64,000 nt of DNA from an uncultured Gammaproteobacteria bacterium (GTDB lineage Bacteria > Pseudomonadota > Gammaproteobacteria > GCA-001735895), in the NCBI GenBank assembly GCA_947259485.1, contig CAMYLU010000003.1, forward strand, positions 161,588-225,587. Reading direction: 5' to 3'. The position numbers and the translations under genes were made by a program. This document shows, piece by piece, positions 46,473-56,840 of this stretch; within the stretch, counting starts at the first letter, position 1, and each line of letters starts with the position of its first letter. The notes under the pieces were generated by a model. The model had not been told where the DNA came from. It worked only from the letters and a program-made list of their open reading frames with translations, and ran no database searches.

Positions 46473-47362
46473 GCTTGGTTTCGGCGTTTGATTAAATCAC
46501 TGATAATCGGGGTAAGAATGATTTCCATTGCCATTCCCATTTTGCCACCGGGCACTACGATGGTGTTGCGTCTCGACATGAAGGCACCGCTTATCATCGA
46601 CAGCAGGTTGGTAAAATCGGTATTGCGTATATCCGGCTTCCTGAAACGGATCACGACAAAACTCTCGTCGAGCGTCGGAATATCACGGGCAATGAAAGGA
46701 TTCGATGTATCCACCGTGGCAACGCGCTGAAAGTTGATATCCGTTTCCGAAAACTGCGGGGTAATATGTTTCACGTAGTCCGGCATGCGGCGTAAAATAT
46801 TATCGACGACCTCGTCCTGGCTATATCCGCGTTCGGCACTGTCGCGGTGAATTTTCTGTATCCATTCCAGGTTGACGACGGGAACCACGCCAACCTTGAG
46901 ATCAACATAGCGCGTCATATCCACGCTGGTGGTCTTGACGAGCCCATGCAGTCCTTCGTAGAACAATAAATCGGTATCGGGTTCGATATCTTCCCAGGGT
47001 GTGAACTGACCGGAATCGAATGCCAATCCGAGGCGCTCGGCATGCTGCTGCGCCTCTTCTTCATTATGCAGATAAAATCGCTTTTGCCCGCCGCCGGTTT
47101 CACCGTAGGTTCGAAACAACTGTTCCAGCTTTTCGAAATGGTTTGCGGCTTCCCCGAAATGACTGAAGTTAACACCGGACTGGTTGGCTTCAATCACTTT
47201 TCGTTGCATCCCTTCGCGATCATAACGATGAAAGCTGTCGCCCTCGACCACCACGGGGTTTATCTTCTGTCGATAAAAGATCGCTTCCAGCGCTTTTTTA
47301 ACCGTCGAGGTTCCGGCGCCGGAAGAGCCGGTTATGACGACGACGGGGTGTTTTCTCGACAT
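46469..47362 (-). CDS. prk: Phosphoribulokinase, class I
   Basis: 297-residue kinase phosphorylating ribulose 5-phosphate in the Calvin cycle. The P-loop is VITGSSGAGTSTV; EGDSFHRYDREGM and FYEGLHGLVKTTSVDM, the latter including Walker B, match proteobacterial class I enzymes. RuBisCO is not in the window, and homologues such as E. coli PrkB exist without a Calvin cycle, so autotrophy is not proven. It forms a two-gene unit with tatD. Confidence 0.92.
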   Translation of the reverse strand: MSRKHPVVVITGSSGAGTSTVKKALEAIFYRQKINPVVVEGDSFHRYDREGMQRKVIEANQSGVNFSHFGEAANHFEKLEQLFRTYGETGGGQKRFYLHNEEEAQQHAERLGLAFDSGQFTPWEDIEPDTDLLFYEGLHGLVKTTSVDMTRYVDLKVGVVPVVNLEWIQKIHRDSAERGYSQDEVVDNILRRMPDYVKHITPQFSETDINFQRVATVDTSNPFIARDIPTLDESFVVIRFRKPDIRNTDFTNLLSMISGAFMSRRNTIVVPGGKMGMAMEIILTPIISDLIKRRNQA

Positions 47363-47614
47363 GACTTAAACCCTGGTTTAGCGATACACAAATTCCAAAT
47401 CCGATTATACCCCGTGACGGCGCCGGGAAAACCGGGTTTGGCTTTGTAGCAATTGGTAATATTGTGTACACTCAATTGGATATTCCTGTCTCATCTTGTC
47501 AGCGCTAAAATTCTTTAGCACTACTGGATTCAAACAGAAAAACAGCAAAGATTCAGGAACCAGCCGGGACGGTAACCCTGACTGGTAGCGATTAATTGAG
47601 GATTCGACCAACAC

Positions 47615-49609
47615 TTGAGCAAATTAAAAAGAATACTCAGGGCCAGACTTAGAAAAGTCAAATTCAGAAAGCTGCGCAGCACAAAATGGATTGCCGGAAT
47701 AATTTTTGTTGAATTCGGCTGGTTCGTCACCGGGGTTGCACCCAGCACCGACATCGCCTGGGTTTCGGGCATTCTGCTTTTTACTATTTACCTGTTTGTA
47801 TTCGAAATCGTCAATGTCGACGAGACCGCGATCACGATCATGGTGTTACTCGGACTGACTTCACTGCTGGCGCCGTTCATGGGGCTGGAACAGGGATTGG
47901 TCGACACGCAACACCTTTTTGATGGCTTTGCCAGTAACGCGGTGGTGTCAATTATTGCGGTCATGATCATCGGCGCAGGTCTCGACAAAACCGGCATGAT
48001 GAGCAAGGTTGCCGGATTCATATTAAAGATCGGCGGGACTTCCGAGCAACGTATCATTCCCATCGTTTCAGGAACGGTCGGCATCATCTCTTCATTTATG
48101 CAAAATGTTGGCGCTACAGCGCTGTTCCTGCCGGTTGTAAGCCGAATTTCCGCGCGCTCGAACCTGCCGATGTCGCGCCTGCTGATGCCAATGGGTTTTA
48201 CCGCGATTCTCGGCGGTACCGTAACCATGGTGGGATCATCTCCATTAATCCTGTTGAACGATCTGATCCTGACCTCGAACACAGCCTTGCCTCTGTATCA
48301 GCAAATGCATACCTGGGACCTGTTTTCAGTTACCCCGGTGGGCCTGGCACTGGTGGCAACCGGTATTATTTACTTCGTGTTGGCCGGCAAGTACGTGTTA
48401 CCCACGATCTCGCACGAATCTTCTACCGCCGTTGCCGGCAGCACCAAGTACCTCGAAGAAGTCTACGGGGTTGATTACCTGACCTTTGAGGTCAATGTCC
48501 CCGAGGACAGCCCACTGGTCGGTCAGAGTCTCAGCGACATCGAATCGATTAACAAAATCCGTATCATCGCGATTAAGGCTGCCGACGCCGGTATGCGCGC
48601 AAGTCGGGGTAATTTATCGCGTGATCTCGATATTGGTCCCAACTCCGTGCTCGGGATACTGTGCTCACCGGCCCATTTAAAGGACTTTGTCGATACTTAC
48701 GGCCTCAGCATTCAGAAGGGTTTGCGAGTGTTTTCAGAAGTTCTGTCATCCACGCAGGCCGGTATCGCCGAAATTGTAATCCCGCCCGGCTCGACTCTGA
48801 TCGGCAAATCGGCACTCGAAGTCTGGATGCGCAAGACGTATGGGATTGCAATGGTGGCTTTGCACCGCGATGGCGAAACCTTGGTCGAAGGTGAAAATAT
48901 TCGCGACATGCCGCTTGAAGCCGGCGACACCATCCTCGCGCATACCACCTGGCAAGACCTGGCCCACCTCGAGCGTGATCGCAATTTCGTCATTATTACC
49001 TCCGAGTATCCGCGCGAAGATACCCGTCCCAACAAGGTCGGCTGGGCCACGTTCTTTTTCTCGGTGGCATTGTTCATGGTGTTGTTTACCGATTTAAGGC
49101 TTTCCATCGCGCTGATGACCGGTGCGATCGGGATGGTCATTTCCGGGGTACTGAAGATGGAGGAAGCCTATGAATCAGTTTCCTGGAGCACCGTATTCCT
49201 GCTGGCCAGCCTGATTCCGCTGGGCCTCGCGGTGGAAACCAGCGGCACAGCAAAATGGATCGCCGAACAAACCCTGCTGGTGGTCGGCGGCATGCCGATC
49301 TGGGTGATCCAGGCGGCAGTGGCCGTGCTGGCGACTTTTTTCACGCTGGTGATGTCCAACGTCGGGGCCACGGTACTGCTGGTACCACTGGCGGTCAATA
49401 TTGCCATCGGCGCCGGTGCCAACCCCGCGGTATTTGCCCTGACCGTGGCGCTCGCCACATCCAATTCCTTTCTGATACCCACCCACCAGGTGAATGCGCT
49501 GATCAAGGGGCCGGGGGGCTACCGGGTGCCCGATTTTATGCGTGCGGGATTCTTTATGACCATCTTGTTCATCGTCGTCATGCTGGTGATGATGAATATT
49601 ATTTTTTAG
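47615..49609 (+). CDS. SLC13/DASS-type transporter with two TrkA-C domains
   Basis: 664-residue membrane transporter. Two blocks of helices (about residues 20-255 and 470-660) flank two cytoplasmic RCK-C/TrkA-C domains near 285-355 and 375-450 (VPEDSPLVGQSLSDI and IPPGSTLIGKSALEV). This SLC13-like layout is used for sulfate, dicarboxylate or other anions; a sulfate role would suit sat but is inference. It begins with TTG (47615), with no in-frame ATG near. It overlaps trmB by 11 bp at its 3' end. Confidence 0.85.
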   Translation: MSKLKRILRARLRKVKFRKLRSTKWIAGIIFVEFGWFVTGVAPSTDIAWVSGILLFTIYLFVFEIVNVDETAITIMVLLGLTSLLAPFMGLEQGLVDTQHLFDGFASNAVVSIIAVMIIGAGLDKTGMMSKVAGFILKIGGTSEQRIIPIVSGTVGIISSFMQNVGATALFLPVVSRISARSNLPMSRLLMPMGFTAILGGTVTMVGSSPLILLNDLILTSNTALPLYQQMHTWDLFSVTPVGLALVATGIIYFVLAGKYVLPTISHESSTAVAGSTKYLEEVYGVDYLTFEVNVPEDSPLVGQSLSDIESINKIRIIAIKAADAGMRASRGNLSRDLDIGPNSVLGILCSPAHLKDFVDTYGLSIQKGLRVFSEVLSSTQAGIAEIVIPPGSTLIGKSALEVWMRKTYGIAMVALHRDGETLVEGENIRDMPLEAGDTILAHTTWQDLAHLERDRNFVIITSEYPREDTRPNKVGWATFFFSVALFMVLFTDLRLSIALMTGAIGMVISGVLKMEEAYESVSWSTVFLLASLIPLGLAVETSGTAKWIAEQTLLVVGGMPIWVIQAAVAVLATFFTLVMSNVGATVLLVPLAVNIAIGAGANPAVFALTVALATSNSFLIPTHQVNALIKGPGGYRVPDFMRAGFFMTILFIVVMLVMMNIIF

Positions 49610-50279
49610 TAAACACCAGGTCCCAAACCCCGTGCCCCAGCTTGCGGCCACGCTGTTCGAACCGCGTTAGCGGTCGATAAGCTGGAGCTTCGGTGTATCC
49701 ACTGGCATCCCCTTCATTGATAAAGCGCGCATCAGCAAGAAATTGGGCCGCGATGAATTCGGCATAGTTCTGCCAGTCGGTAGCCACGTGAATCGATGCC
49801 CCCGGTTTAAGGGCCCGACAGACCAGGTCGCGGAAATGTTGATTGACGATGCGACGCTTATGATGGCGCTTCTTGTGCCAGGGATCAGGAAAGAACAGCA
49901 GCATCCGATCGAGCGAACCCGACACTATCATATTTTCCAGTACCTCAACCGCGTCATGCTTTATCAGCCGTATGTTACCCAATTCCTGTTGATGAATAAT
50001 ATTCAGGCAGCGCCCGATTCCAGGCTCATACACTTCGATGCCAAGATACAGGCTACCGGGGTCGGCGGTAGCCATATCGATTATTGCATCGCCGTTACCG
50101 ATACCGATTTCGAGCTTCAAAGCCGCGAATTCAGACGGGAAATCTGGCTGACTTTGACTAAACTCAATACCGTAAATGGGCCAGTAGGTTTTTAGCGCAT
50201 TTTTCTGCGCTGGCGTCATGCGCCCGCTACGGCGCACAAAGCTCTTGATAGAACCTGCAATCTGATCGTGACCGGACAT
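49599..50279 (-). CDS. trmB: tRNA (guanine-46-N7)-methyltransferase
   Basis: 226-residue SAM-dependent enzyme making m7G46 in tRNA. The SAM site is LEIGIGNGDAIIDMA, and RMLLFFPDPWHKKRHHKRR is the diagnostic TrmB motif. The C-terminal TRFEQRGRKLGHGVWDLVF contacts tRNA. It is convergent with the SLC13 gene and divergent from the pilin operon (132-bp gap). Confidence 0.95.
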   Translation of the reverse strand: MSGHDQIAGSIKSFVRRSGRMTPAQKNALKTYWPIYGIEFSQSQPDFPSEFAALKLEIGIGNGDAIIDMATADPGSLYLGIEVYEPGIGRCLNIIHQQELGNIRLIKHDAVEVLENMIVSGSLDRMLLFFPDPWHKKRHHKRRIVNQHFRDLVCRALKPGASIHVATDWQNYAEFIAAQFLADARFINEGDASGYTEAPAYRPLTRFEQRGRKLGHGVWDLVFTKK

Positions 50280-50411
50280 TATGTGACGCGTTTCTCAACT
50301 CGTAGGTTGTTGATTTCAGCGGTTTTTAGCGCTGAGTACCGTTTATCGGTGCTTTTTAATATCCTATCTTGTTTAAGCAGACTTTTCTCCCGTTTGAATT
50401 AGGATACAAGC

Positions 50412-50930
50412 ATGAAAAAGAAATCAGGTTTTACATTGCTGGAGTTAATAATCACGATAGCCTTGATAGGCATCGTTACGGCACTCGCGTTACCTGGCAT
50501 GAGGGCCTTCAGCCAAAACGACAGGCTGACCACGAACATCAATACGATGATCGGTCACCTGGCTTACGCTCGCAGCGAGGCAGTCAAGAACAGTACGCAG
50601 GTCTCTATCTGCATCAGCAGCAATTCCATTAATTGCATCGGTGCTGACTGGGAAGACGGCTGGATAGTGTACGTCGACGCCGATAGTAACGGCAGTTTCG
50701 TCGAAGATACCACTACTGGTGAAGTAATCCTGCGCGCGAACCAGGCATTGGACCACGGCAACACCTTTACCAGCAGTTATGGAAACCAGGTTACCTACGA
50801 CAATCGCGGTTTTGTAACTGCAACCGGCAGCTTTTTGCTGTGCGATGCCCGTAGCGGTGATTTCGGTAAAACCATCACCATTTCCAATACCGGCCGTGTC
50901 AGATTCGAGGATGATTCAACATGCCCATAA
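50412..50930 (+). CDS. fimT: Type IV pilus minor pilin FimT/GspH family
   Basis: 172-residue prepilin. MKKKSGFTLLELIITIALIG has the leader cut after Gly6 with Glu at mature position 5, followed by the hydrophobic N-helix. The body with LATNI/LAYARSEAVK-type residues (HLAYARSEAVKNS) is the GspH/FimT fold. An AGGA ribosome site precedes the ATG by 7 nt. First gene of fimT-pilV-pilW-pilX-pilY1-pilY2-pilE. FimT homologues bind DNA in some naturally transformable species. Confidence 0.9.
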   Translation: MKKKSGFTLLELIITIALIGIVTALALPGMRAFSQNDRLTTNINTMIGHLAYARSEAVKNSTQVSICISSNSINCIGADWEDGWIVYVDADSNGSFVEDTTTGEVILRANQALDHGNTFTSSYGNQVTYDNRGFVTATGSFLLCDARSGDFGKTITISNTGRVRFEDDSTCP

Positions 50931-51421
50931 AGAATAAAATTGAGCGAGGCGTTACCCTGATCGAAGCCATGATTGCGCTACTCGTAATCTCGGTTGGCTT
51001 GCTCGGCATCGCATCATTACAAATTACCGCGATGAGTCAGAATACCAGCGCCCTCAATCACAACAAGGCGGTCTGGATTGCTTACACGATGTCCGATCGT
51101 ATACGCGCCAACCTGCCCGCATTTGCGGCTTATGACGGGATCGACACTAACAATACCTATACCCAGAATTGCGAAGTAGCGCCGTGCAACAACGCCGATA
51201 TGGTGACAGCAGATGCAGCCGACTGGCAAACCATGCTTACTGACCTGCCAGGCGGGCGCGGTATTATCCGATTTAACGCCGCCAACGACGGCTTGCTGGT
51301 AGATGTAATGTGGGACGACGAAGGCACCGGTGCCAGCGGCACTAACTGCGATCCGACCGATACCAACGACTTAACCTGTTATACGCTGGCAGTTGCACTG
51401 CCGCTGGCGGTGGGCCCATGA
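50921..51421 (+). CDS. pilV: Type IV pilus minor pilin PilV
   Basis: 166-residue prepilin cut at RG/VTLIEAMIALLVISVGL, followed by GIASLQ, the standard PilV N-terminus. Acts with PilW and PilX in the tip-priming complex. It overlaps fimT by 10 nt and pilW by 4 nt. Confidence 0.9.
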   Translation: MPIKNKIERGVTLIEAMIALLVISVGLLGIASLQITAMSQNTSALNHNKAVWIAYTMSDRIRANLPAFAAYDGIDTNNTYTQNCEVAPCNNADMVTADAADWQTMLTDLPGGRGIIRFNAANDGLLVDVMWDDEGTGASGTNCDPTDTNDLTCYTLAVALPLAVGP

Positions 51422-52443
51422 AAAACATACGTAATCAAACTAAGCAACTCGGCATTTCAATGGTCGAGGTCCTGGTAGCGCTGATCATCAGCCTGTTCCT
51501 GCTGGGTGGTATCGTTCAAGTCTATGTCGGCAACAAGACCACCTTCGCGTTTACCAGCGCACTCGCAGAAATCCAGGAAAACGGCCGCTTCGCCGTCGAC
51601 ATGATGAGCCAGGATTTGCGCCTGGCCGGTGAATGGGGCTGTATCAACTTCGATCCGTCAGATACTTCGAACGTTAACAATACCCTTAGCGCAGCAACCA
51701 TGATCAGTCCCTACGATTCCAACTTGCACGACTTCCACAGCAGGGATGGCATCGAAGGCACTGAAAACGACGGGCTTAACGGCTCCGATTCGATAACCAT
51801 ACGTGGCGGTAAAACCGTTCAGGCCAATATCGTAAGTCCGTTTAGTACGGCTGCTAACCCAAACATTGTTAGCACCCGGGCAACAAGTCTCGATGTCAAT
51901 GATATCTTGTTAGTCCAGCGCTGCGGCGCCAACGACCTGTTGATCGATGAAGAAGCCGATATCCTGCAGGTTACCGGTGTCGACCACTCGCTCGCAGGAG
52001 GCACCAAAACCGGGATAACATTATCGGCGCCGAAAAGCCAGCAATACCAAAACGATGCCAGCTTGATCGAACTGCAAACTGTCACCTACACGATCGCGGC
52101 TGGCGCCAGCGGCCAACCCGCTCTGTGGCGCGCCGATTTCGCTACTAACCAGGAACTCGTGGAAGGCGTCCAAGAGATGCAGATTCTGTATGGCATCGAC
52201 ACCGACGTCCCCGGCGATCAGTTTCCGAACCGATACGTGGACAGCACCCTGGTCGGCGCCAACTTTCAGAATGTCGTCGCGATAAGAGTCATGTTACTGG
52301 TACGTTCAATCGACGATTTTGTCACTGAAGCGCCACAGACCTACACCTGGATCGGCGGTGCTCCAATCACGGCGCCCGATCGCAGGTTATACCAGGTTTT
52401 CTCAAACACGATAGCGCTACGTAACCGCATAGGTTCATTATGA
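51418..52443 (+). CDS. pilW: Type IV pilus minor pilin PilW
   Basis: 341-residue prepilin with the cleavage site LG/ISMVEVLVALIISLFLLG and conserved FAVDMMSQDLRLAGEWGC, typical of PilW. Long globular part, as in pilus tip-complex members that prime assembly. It overlaps pilX by 4 nt. Confidence 0.92.
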   Translation: MKNIRNQTKQLGISMVEVLVALIISLFLLGGIVQVYVGNKTTFAFTSALAEIQENGRFAVDMMSQDLRLAGEWGCINFDPSDTSNVNNTLSAATMISPYDSNLHDFHSRDGIEGTENDGLNGSDSITIRGGKTVQANIVSPFSTAANPNIVSTRATSLDVNDILLVQRCGANDLLIDEEADILQVTGVDHSLAGGTKTGITLSAPKSQQYQNDASLIELQTVTYTIAAGASGQPALWRADFATNQELVEGVQEMQILYGIDTDVPGDQFPNRYVDSTLVGANFQNVVAIRVMLLVRSIDDFVTEAPQTYTWIGGAPITAPDRRLYQVFSNTIALRNRIGSL

Positions 52444-52988
52444 AAACTTTAACCCATAACAAACAGCAGGGCGTTGCGCTGGTCATAAGCCTGATTATCC
52501 TGGTCAGCCTGACAATGCTCGGCCTGACCTCGATGCAACGCACCACCACCGACCTGGCGATCGCGGGTAACCAACGCGAATCCGGGCTGATGTTTCAGGC
52601 GGCCGAAGCAGGCCTGATTACGTCCGAAAACTTTATTGTTAATTCGACCTCAAATGGTGATTTTAATGACCCGACAGAAGGACTGTATACCGTACCGTCC
52701 AATGACCCGGCTTATACCAGTATAAATTATTTATCAAAGACCTCCTGGGCAAACAATGTGTCCGGGACGGCCGGAACAACGCTGCAAGCTTACGAGCAGC
52801 CACGCTACCTGGCCGAATATCTGGGGGACCGTTCGCAAAACGCGCTAGCCGCGATCAACATCGGCGGTTACGGCAACCAACAAACCGGCAAAACTGTGTC
52901 GATTTATCGCGCCACCGCGCGCGGCGTTGGTTTGACCGGCAATTCGTTTCGTTTCGTTCAATCATATTTTGGCAAAGACGCCCCATAG
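52440..52988 (+). CDS. pilX: Type IV pilus minor pilin PilX
   Basis: 182-residue prepilin-like protein. KQQGVALVISLIILVSLTML is the N-helix; unlike its neighbours, the residue five after the Gly is not Glu, matching the PilX/GspK pattern for a tip subunit. QRTTTDLAIAGNQRESGLMF is the conserved PilX motif. PilX, PilW, PilV and PilY1 together prime pilus assembly. Confidence 0.9.
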   Translation: MKTLTHNKQQGVALVISLIILVSLTMLGLTSMQRTTTDLAIAGNQRESGLMFQAAEAGLITSENFIVNSTSNGDFNDPTEGLYTVPSNDPAYTSINYLSKTSWANNVSGTAGTTLQAYEQPRYLAEYLGDRSQNALAAINIGGYGNQQTGKTVSIYRATARGVGLTGNSFRFVQSYFGKDAP

Positions 52989-53018
52989 AAGATTAAATAT
53001 TTATTTAGGATGTGTATC

Positions 53019-56000
53019 ATGAAGATCAACAAATTTATCAAGAAATTCGCCATTTTCGCGACCAGTGCGATATTCTGCTTGCCGACGATGCAAACAGCCC
53101 AGGCTGCACCCGGGACACTCGCTCCGGCACCGTTGTTTCTGTCCAATATTGTCGAACCCAACGTATTTTTGACCTACGACAATTCCGGCAGTATGGGCTG
53201 GGTGCCCATGATCTCTGCTGATTTAGGTTTTGGTTTCTCAAGTGGAAGGCCTGTGATAACTAACTTTGATGCTGATACCAACGGAGCTACCACCCGTGAA
53301 TTATACAACCCCGATTGGGATGGCAACGCTAGCAATAGAAACACAATACCGACAGAAGCCAGTTATACTGGTGCCTGGGTACTCAAGAATCACAATGGCA
53401 ACAAGAGTTACTATAACCCGAGCATCACCTATAAGCCCTGGGCAGGCACCGATACCCTGGGCAATCCGCTTTATCCACCCGCTAGTGTAACCGCTGCGCG
53501 CCGGCATCCTCATCCCGGTCATGCGCAATATGCTACAACGACGAATCTGCTTACCAATAAAACTTTCCGTACAGCCAATGACGTCTACCTACCGAGCTAC
53601 TATATATGGACCGATGATGGCGACGGCATTATCGAACCCACGGATGGAAACACGCTAGTAACGATCAGTAGCACTGACGCCGAAATGCAGAACTTCGCCA
53701 ACTGGTTTGTCTATTACCGCACGCGTGAACTCGCAGCCAAGGCCGCAATCGGCCAGGTTATCTACAACTCCGATGCGACGCGCACGGGTTTAGCCCTTTT
53801 ACATAGAAGGTCGGCACCCAGTCGTATTGTAGTCGGGGTAGAATCGATGAGCGATGCGGATAAAAAACGCGCCCTGCTACTCAGGTTTTACAGCGAAAGA
53901 TCAGCCAATGGTACGCCCTTGAGAAGAACGCTAGAGGATGTCGGTGATTATTTTATGACATCCGGTGGCAGCGCTCCTATTCTAGACGCCTTAAATGGCG
54001 GTGAGTGTCAGCAAAATTTCAATATCCTGATGACCGACGGATTCTGGAACGGTTCAGACCCCTCAGTCGGTAATGCAGACCGTGACTCAACTTCTAACGG
54101 GAATACCATATTCGATGGTCATTCAGCGTTCCCCCCGACACCCGCAGAATCGAACGATGGCGGCAATTATGCGGATGACTACGAAGATACGCTGGCTGAC
54201 GTTGCGATGCACTATTACGAAAACGATCTGCGCACCGGCTTGACAGACCTAGTTCCAACCCAGGCTGGCGTCGACGAAGCCGACCACCAGCATCTTGTCA
54301 ATTATACGATTGCTTTCGGTGTAAAAGGTACTCTGGATCCGTTATCCACCGATCCGAATTTATCCGATCCGTTGAGTAAAAAAGACTTTTGGCCTGAGCC
54401 GGATAACAATGATCCCGAGACCATAGATGATCTGTGGCACGCCGCTTATAACTCACGCGGTAAATTTCTGGACGCACAAAATCCGGCTCAATTGGAAGCT
54501 TCACTGAGTCAAGCCATCAGTGATATCGCCGAACGCACGGCAACGGCTGCCGCGGTATCGATCAACTCGTCCAAGTTAACCGAAGACGCGGTGGTTTACC
54601 TCTCAGAATTCAACACTAACGGTTGGACCGGAGACATCATCGCGAAACAAATCATCGACCTCGATACCGGTGCGCTGGAACCTGGAGAACGCTGGAAGGC
54701 TGCTGACGAGCTTGAAGCGCGTCCCTTCGACACCAGTCCACTGGGTCGAGTGGTATTAACCCACGACGGTACTGATGCCGTTTCCTTTGAGTGGAGTCAG
54801 CTGACCAATGCACAAAAGAACGACCTCAGGACTAACCCGGCCGGTGGTACCGACGCCGATGACGTCGCTCAAGACCGCCTGCTTTATTTGCGTGGAAAGC
54901 GCGATTTCAGCACTCGCAATTTTCGTTTGCGTAACAAGCGCCTCGGCGACATAGTCAATTCGGGTCCTGTCTACGTCGGCAAACCGGATTTAAACTGGCC
55001 TGACACCTTCCCGTTTCCTGATACTTCGCCAAACCGTTATACCGACTTTAAAAACGGTCCGGACGCGTTACGCATTGGCATGGTATACGCCGGCGCCAAT
55101 GACGGTATGTTGCACGGCTTCAGGGCAGACAACGGTAGAGAAGAATTGGCCTATATTTCGGGCAATTTGTTCTCCACCGCCCCCAACGCCGGTTTGCACT
55201 ACCTGACCAATCCCGACTACATCCACCGCTACTATAACGATCTGACACCGACCGTGTCTGATATCTATGCAGACCTGAAAGACGGTAGCGGGGAAACCTG
55301 GCGGACGGTATTGATCGGAGGCCAGCGTGGCGGCGGGCGCGGTATATACGCGCTGAATGTCACCGACCCGCTCTTGTTCAGCAATGACGCTGTCAAGGCC
55401 GCAAAAGTCGGGATCTGGGAATTTTCCAACAGCGACGACGCGGACCTGGGATTTACCTATAGCAAGCCTCAAATCGGCATGATGAACGACGGCAGCTGGG
55501 TGGCTATTTTCGGTAACGGCTATAACGATACCGGCGATGGCGAGGCCAAGCTGTTTATTCTCAAGATCAAGGAGGGAATCGATGGCTGGGACTTCACTTC
55601 TGGAGATTACATTAAAATCTCCACTGGTGAAGGAGACCCGAGCAATCGTAACGGCCTTGCCACACCGGCACTGGCCGACCTCGACGGCAACGGTACTATC
55701 GACCGCGCCTATGCAGGCGATCTAGAGGGCAATATGTGGGCCTTCGATCTGAGCAGCAATCTCGACAGCGGATGGAAAATCCCGAATGACAAACCGTTAT
55801 TCACAACTGTCGGAAACCTGCCGATCACCGCGCAACCAACCTTGTCGAAACATCCGACTGAGGTAGATATTCCGGTGCCTCAACCCGGGGCCAATGAACC
55901 CAATGTCATGGTATTTTTCGGCTCCGGACAGTACCTGGTCAACGGCGACAAAACTACCACCAATGACGAATACTTTTACGGTGTTTGGGATAGAGGTGAT

Positions 56001-56513
56001 CAGGAACGCGATGCGCCCACCCATTTAGTCGAGCAGACTTTCCTCGGCGGTTTCACCAATATCGGTACTGGAGCCGGGGCACGGGTGTTGTCGAATAACA
56101 ACGTCGATTACTCAATAAAATACGGTTGGTACTTCAAACTGCCCGACAGCGGCGAACGCTCGATCACCAGACCGGTGGTACGCGGCAACGTGGTATTCTT
56201 CAATACCTTCGTGCCCGAAGACGATGCCTGTAAGGCGGGTGGTTACGGTTACCGCATGGTGGTCGACCTGGAAACCGGCGGTCCGCCCAAGGAAGCGACC
56301 ATCGATGTCAATGGCGACGGCGTGATCGACGCAAACGATAACGCGGAAAACGGTTCGGTTGTGGAAACGATTTCCGGTATCAGGCAAGAAGGTTACCTGC
56401 CTGAACCGGTGTTTATCGAAGATATCGCCTATACCGCGGATACGCCTACAAAGGTTATTAAACTTAAAGAAATAGCAACGGGCCGCTTTTCGTGGCAGGA
56501 GTTACTCCAATGA
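53019..56513 (+). CDS. pilY1: Type IV pilus tip adhesin PilY1
   Basis: 1164-residue secreted adhesin. MKINKFIKKFAIFATSAIFC begins the signal peptide. An N-terminal von Willebrand A-like region has the MIDAS motif TYDNSGSMGW near residue 55. The C-terminal half is the PilY1 beta-propeller with a calcium-binding loop LADLDGNGTIDRAYAGDL, and a second EF-hand-like loop DVNGDGVIDANDNAEN is near the end. The ATG at 53019 has AGG at a suitable distance; ATG 53010 is the alternative. The stop overlaps pilY2 (ATGA). Confidence 0.93.
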   Translation: MKINKFIKKFAIFATSAIFCLPTMQTAQAAPGTLAPAPLFLSNIVEPNVFLTYDNSGSMGWVPMISADLGFGFSSGRPVITNFDADTNGATTRELYNPDWDGNASNRNTIPTEASYTGAWVLKNHNGNKSYYNPSITYKPWAGTDTLGNPLYPPASVTAARRHPHPGHAQYATTTNLLTNKTFRTANDVYLPSYYIWTDDGDGIIEPTDGNTLVTISSTDAEMQNFANWFVYYRTRELAAKAAIGQVIYNSDATRTGLALLHRRSAPSRIVVGVESMSDADKKRALLLRFYSERSANGTPLRRTLEDVGDYFMTSGGSAPILDALNGGECQQNFNILMTDGFWNGSDPSVGNADRDSTSNGNTIFDGHSAFPPTPAESNDGGNYADDYEDTLADVAMHYYENDLRTGLTDLVPTQAGVDEADHQHLVNYTIAFGVKGTLDPLSTDPNLSDPLSKKDFWPEPDNNDPETIDDLWHAAYNSRGKFLDAQNPAQLEASLSQAISDIAERTATAAAVSINSSKLTEDAVVYLSEFNTNGWTGDIIAKQIIDLDTGALEPGERWKAADELEARPFDTSPLGRVVLTHDGTDAVSFEWSQLTNAQKNDLRTNPAGGTDADDVAQDRLLYLRGKRDFSTRNFRLRNKRLGDIVNSGPVYVGKPDLNWPDTFPFPDTSPNRYTDFKNGPDALRIGMVYAGANDGMLHGFRADNGREELAYISGNLFSTAPNAGLHYLTNPDYIHRYYNDLTPTVSDIYADLKDGSGETWRTVLIGGQRGGGRGIYALNVTDPLLFSNDAVKAAKVGIWEFSNSDDADLGFTYSKPQIGMMNDGSWVAIFGNGYNDTGDGEAKLFILKIKEGIDGWDFTSGDYIKISTGEGDPSNRNGLATPALADLDGNGTIDRAYAGDLEGNMWAFDLSSNLDSGWKIPNDKPLFTTVGNLPITAQPTLSKHPTEVDIPVPQPGANEPNVMVFFGSGQYLVNGDKTTTNDEYFYGVWDRGDQERDAPTHLVEQTFLGGFTNIGTGAGARVLSNNNVDYSIKYGWYFKLPDSGERSITRPVVRGNVVFFNTFVPEDDACKAGGYGYRMVVDLETGGPPKEATIDVNGDGVIDANDNAENGSVVETISGIRQEGYLPEPVFIEDIAYTADTPTKVIKLKEIATGRFSWQELLQ

Positions 56514-56827
56514 GAAGTATTAAAATGAACTTGATCCGCCTGGTTACATTGATCGCGCTGCTGGCTCCGATGGCGGCAGCGCAATCAACCTCAATCTATA
56601 TCGAGGAAGGACCGATAGATTCAATTGATCACAGAATGATTAACGTGGGTGATTCGGCTATCAAACTGGGTCCGAATGTAAAAGTGAAATATCCAGGCAA
56701 AAAGAAAGCTTCGCTTTCGGATTTGAAGGTCGGTAACTATGTTAGAGCACATATCATTATATACAGCGGTGGGGATTTCGTTGACAAGATAGAATATATC
56801 AGCGCTAAACCTCCCTCCAACTATTGA
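56510..56827 (+). CDS. Small exported protein in the PilY2 position
   Basis: 105-residue protein with signal peptide MRSIKMNLIRLVTLIALLAP, then a small domain (YIEEGPIDSIDHRMINVGD, VKVKYPGKKKASLSDLKVG). Its place between pilY1 and pilE, and its size, match PilY2 of Pseudomonas, which is poorly characterised. I rely on position more than sequence. The ATG overlaps the pilY1 TGA, so translation is coupled. Confidence 0.7.
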   Translation: MRSIKMNLIRLVTLIALLAPMAAAQSTSIYIEEGPIDSIDHRMINVGDSAIKLGPNVKVKYPGKKKASLSDLKVGNYVRAHIIIYSGGDFVDKIEYISAKPPSNY

Positions 56828-56840
56828 ATAGCGAGCAATT

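Noticed and set aside
46469..47362. Taking phosphoribulokinase as proof of a Calvin cycle
   Set aside because: PrkB-type homologues occur in organisms without RuBisCO, and no cbb gene is in the window.
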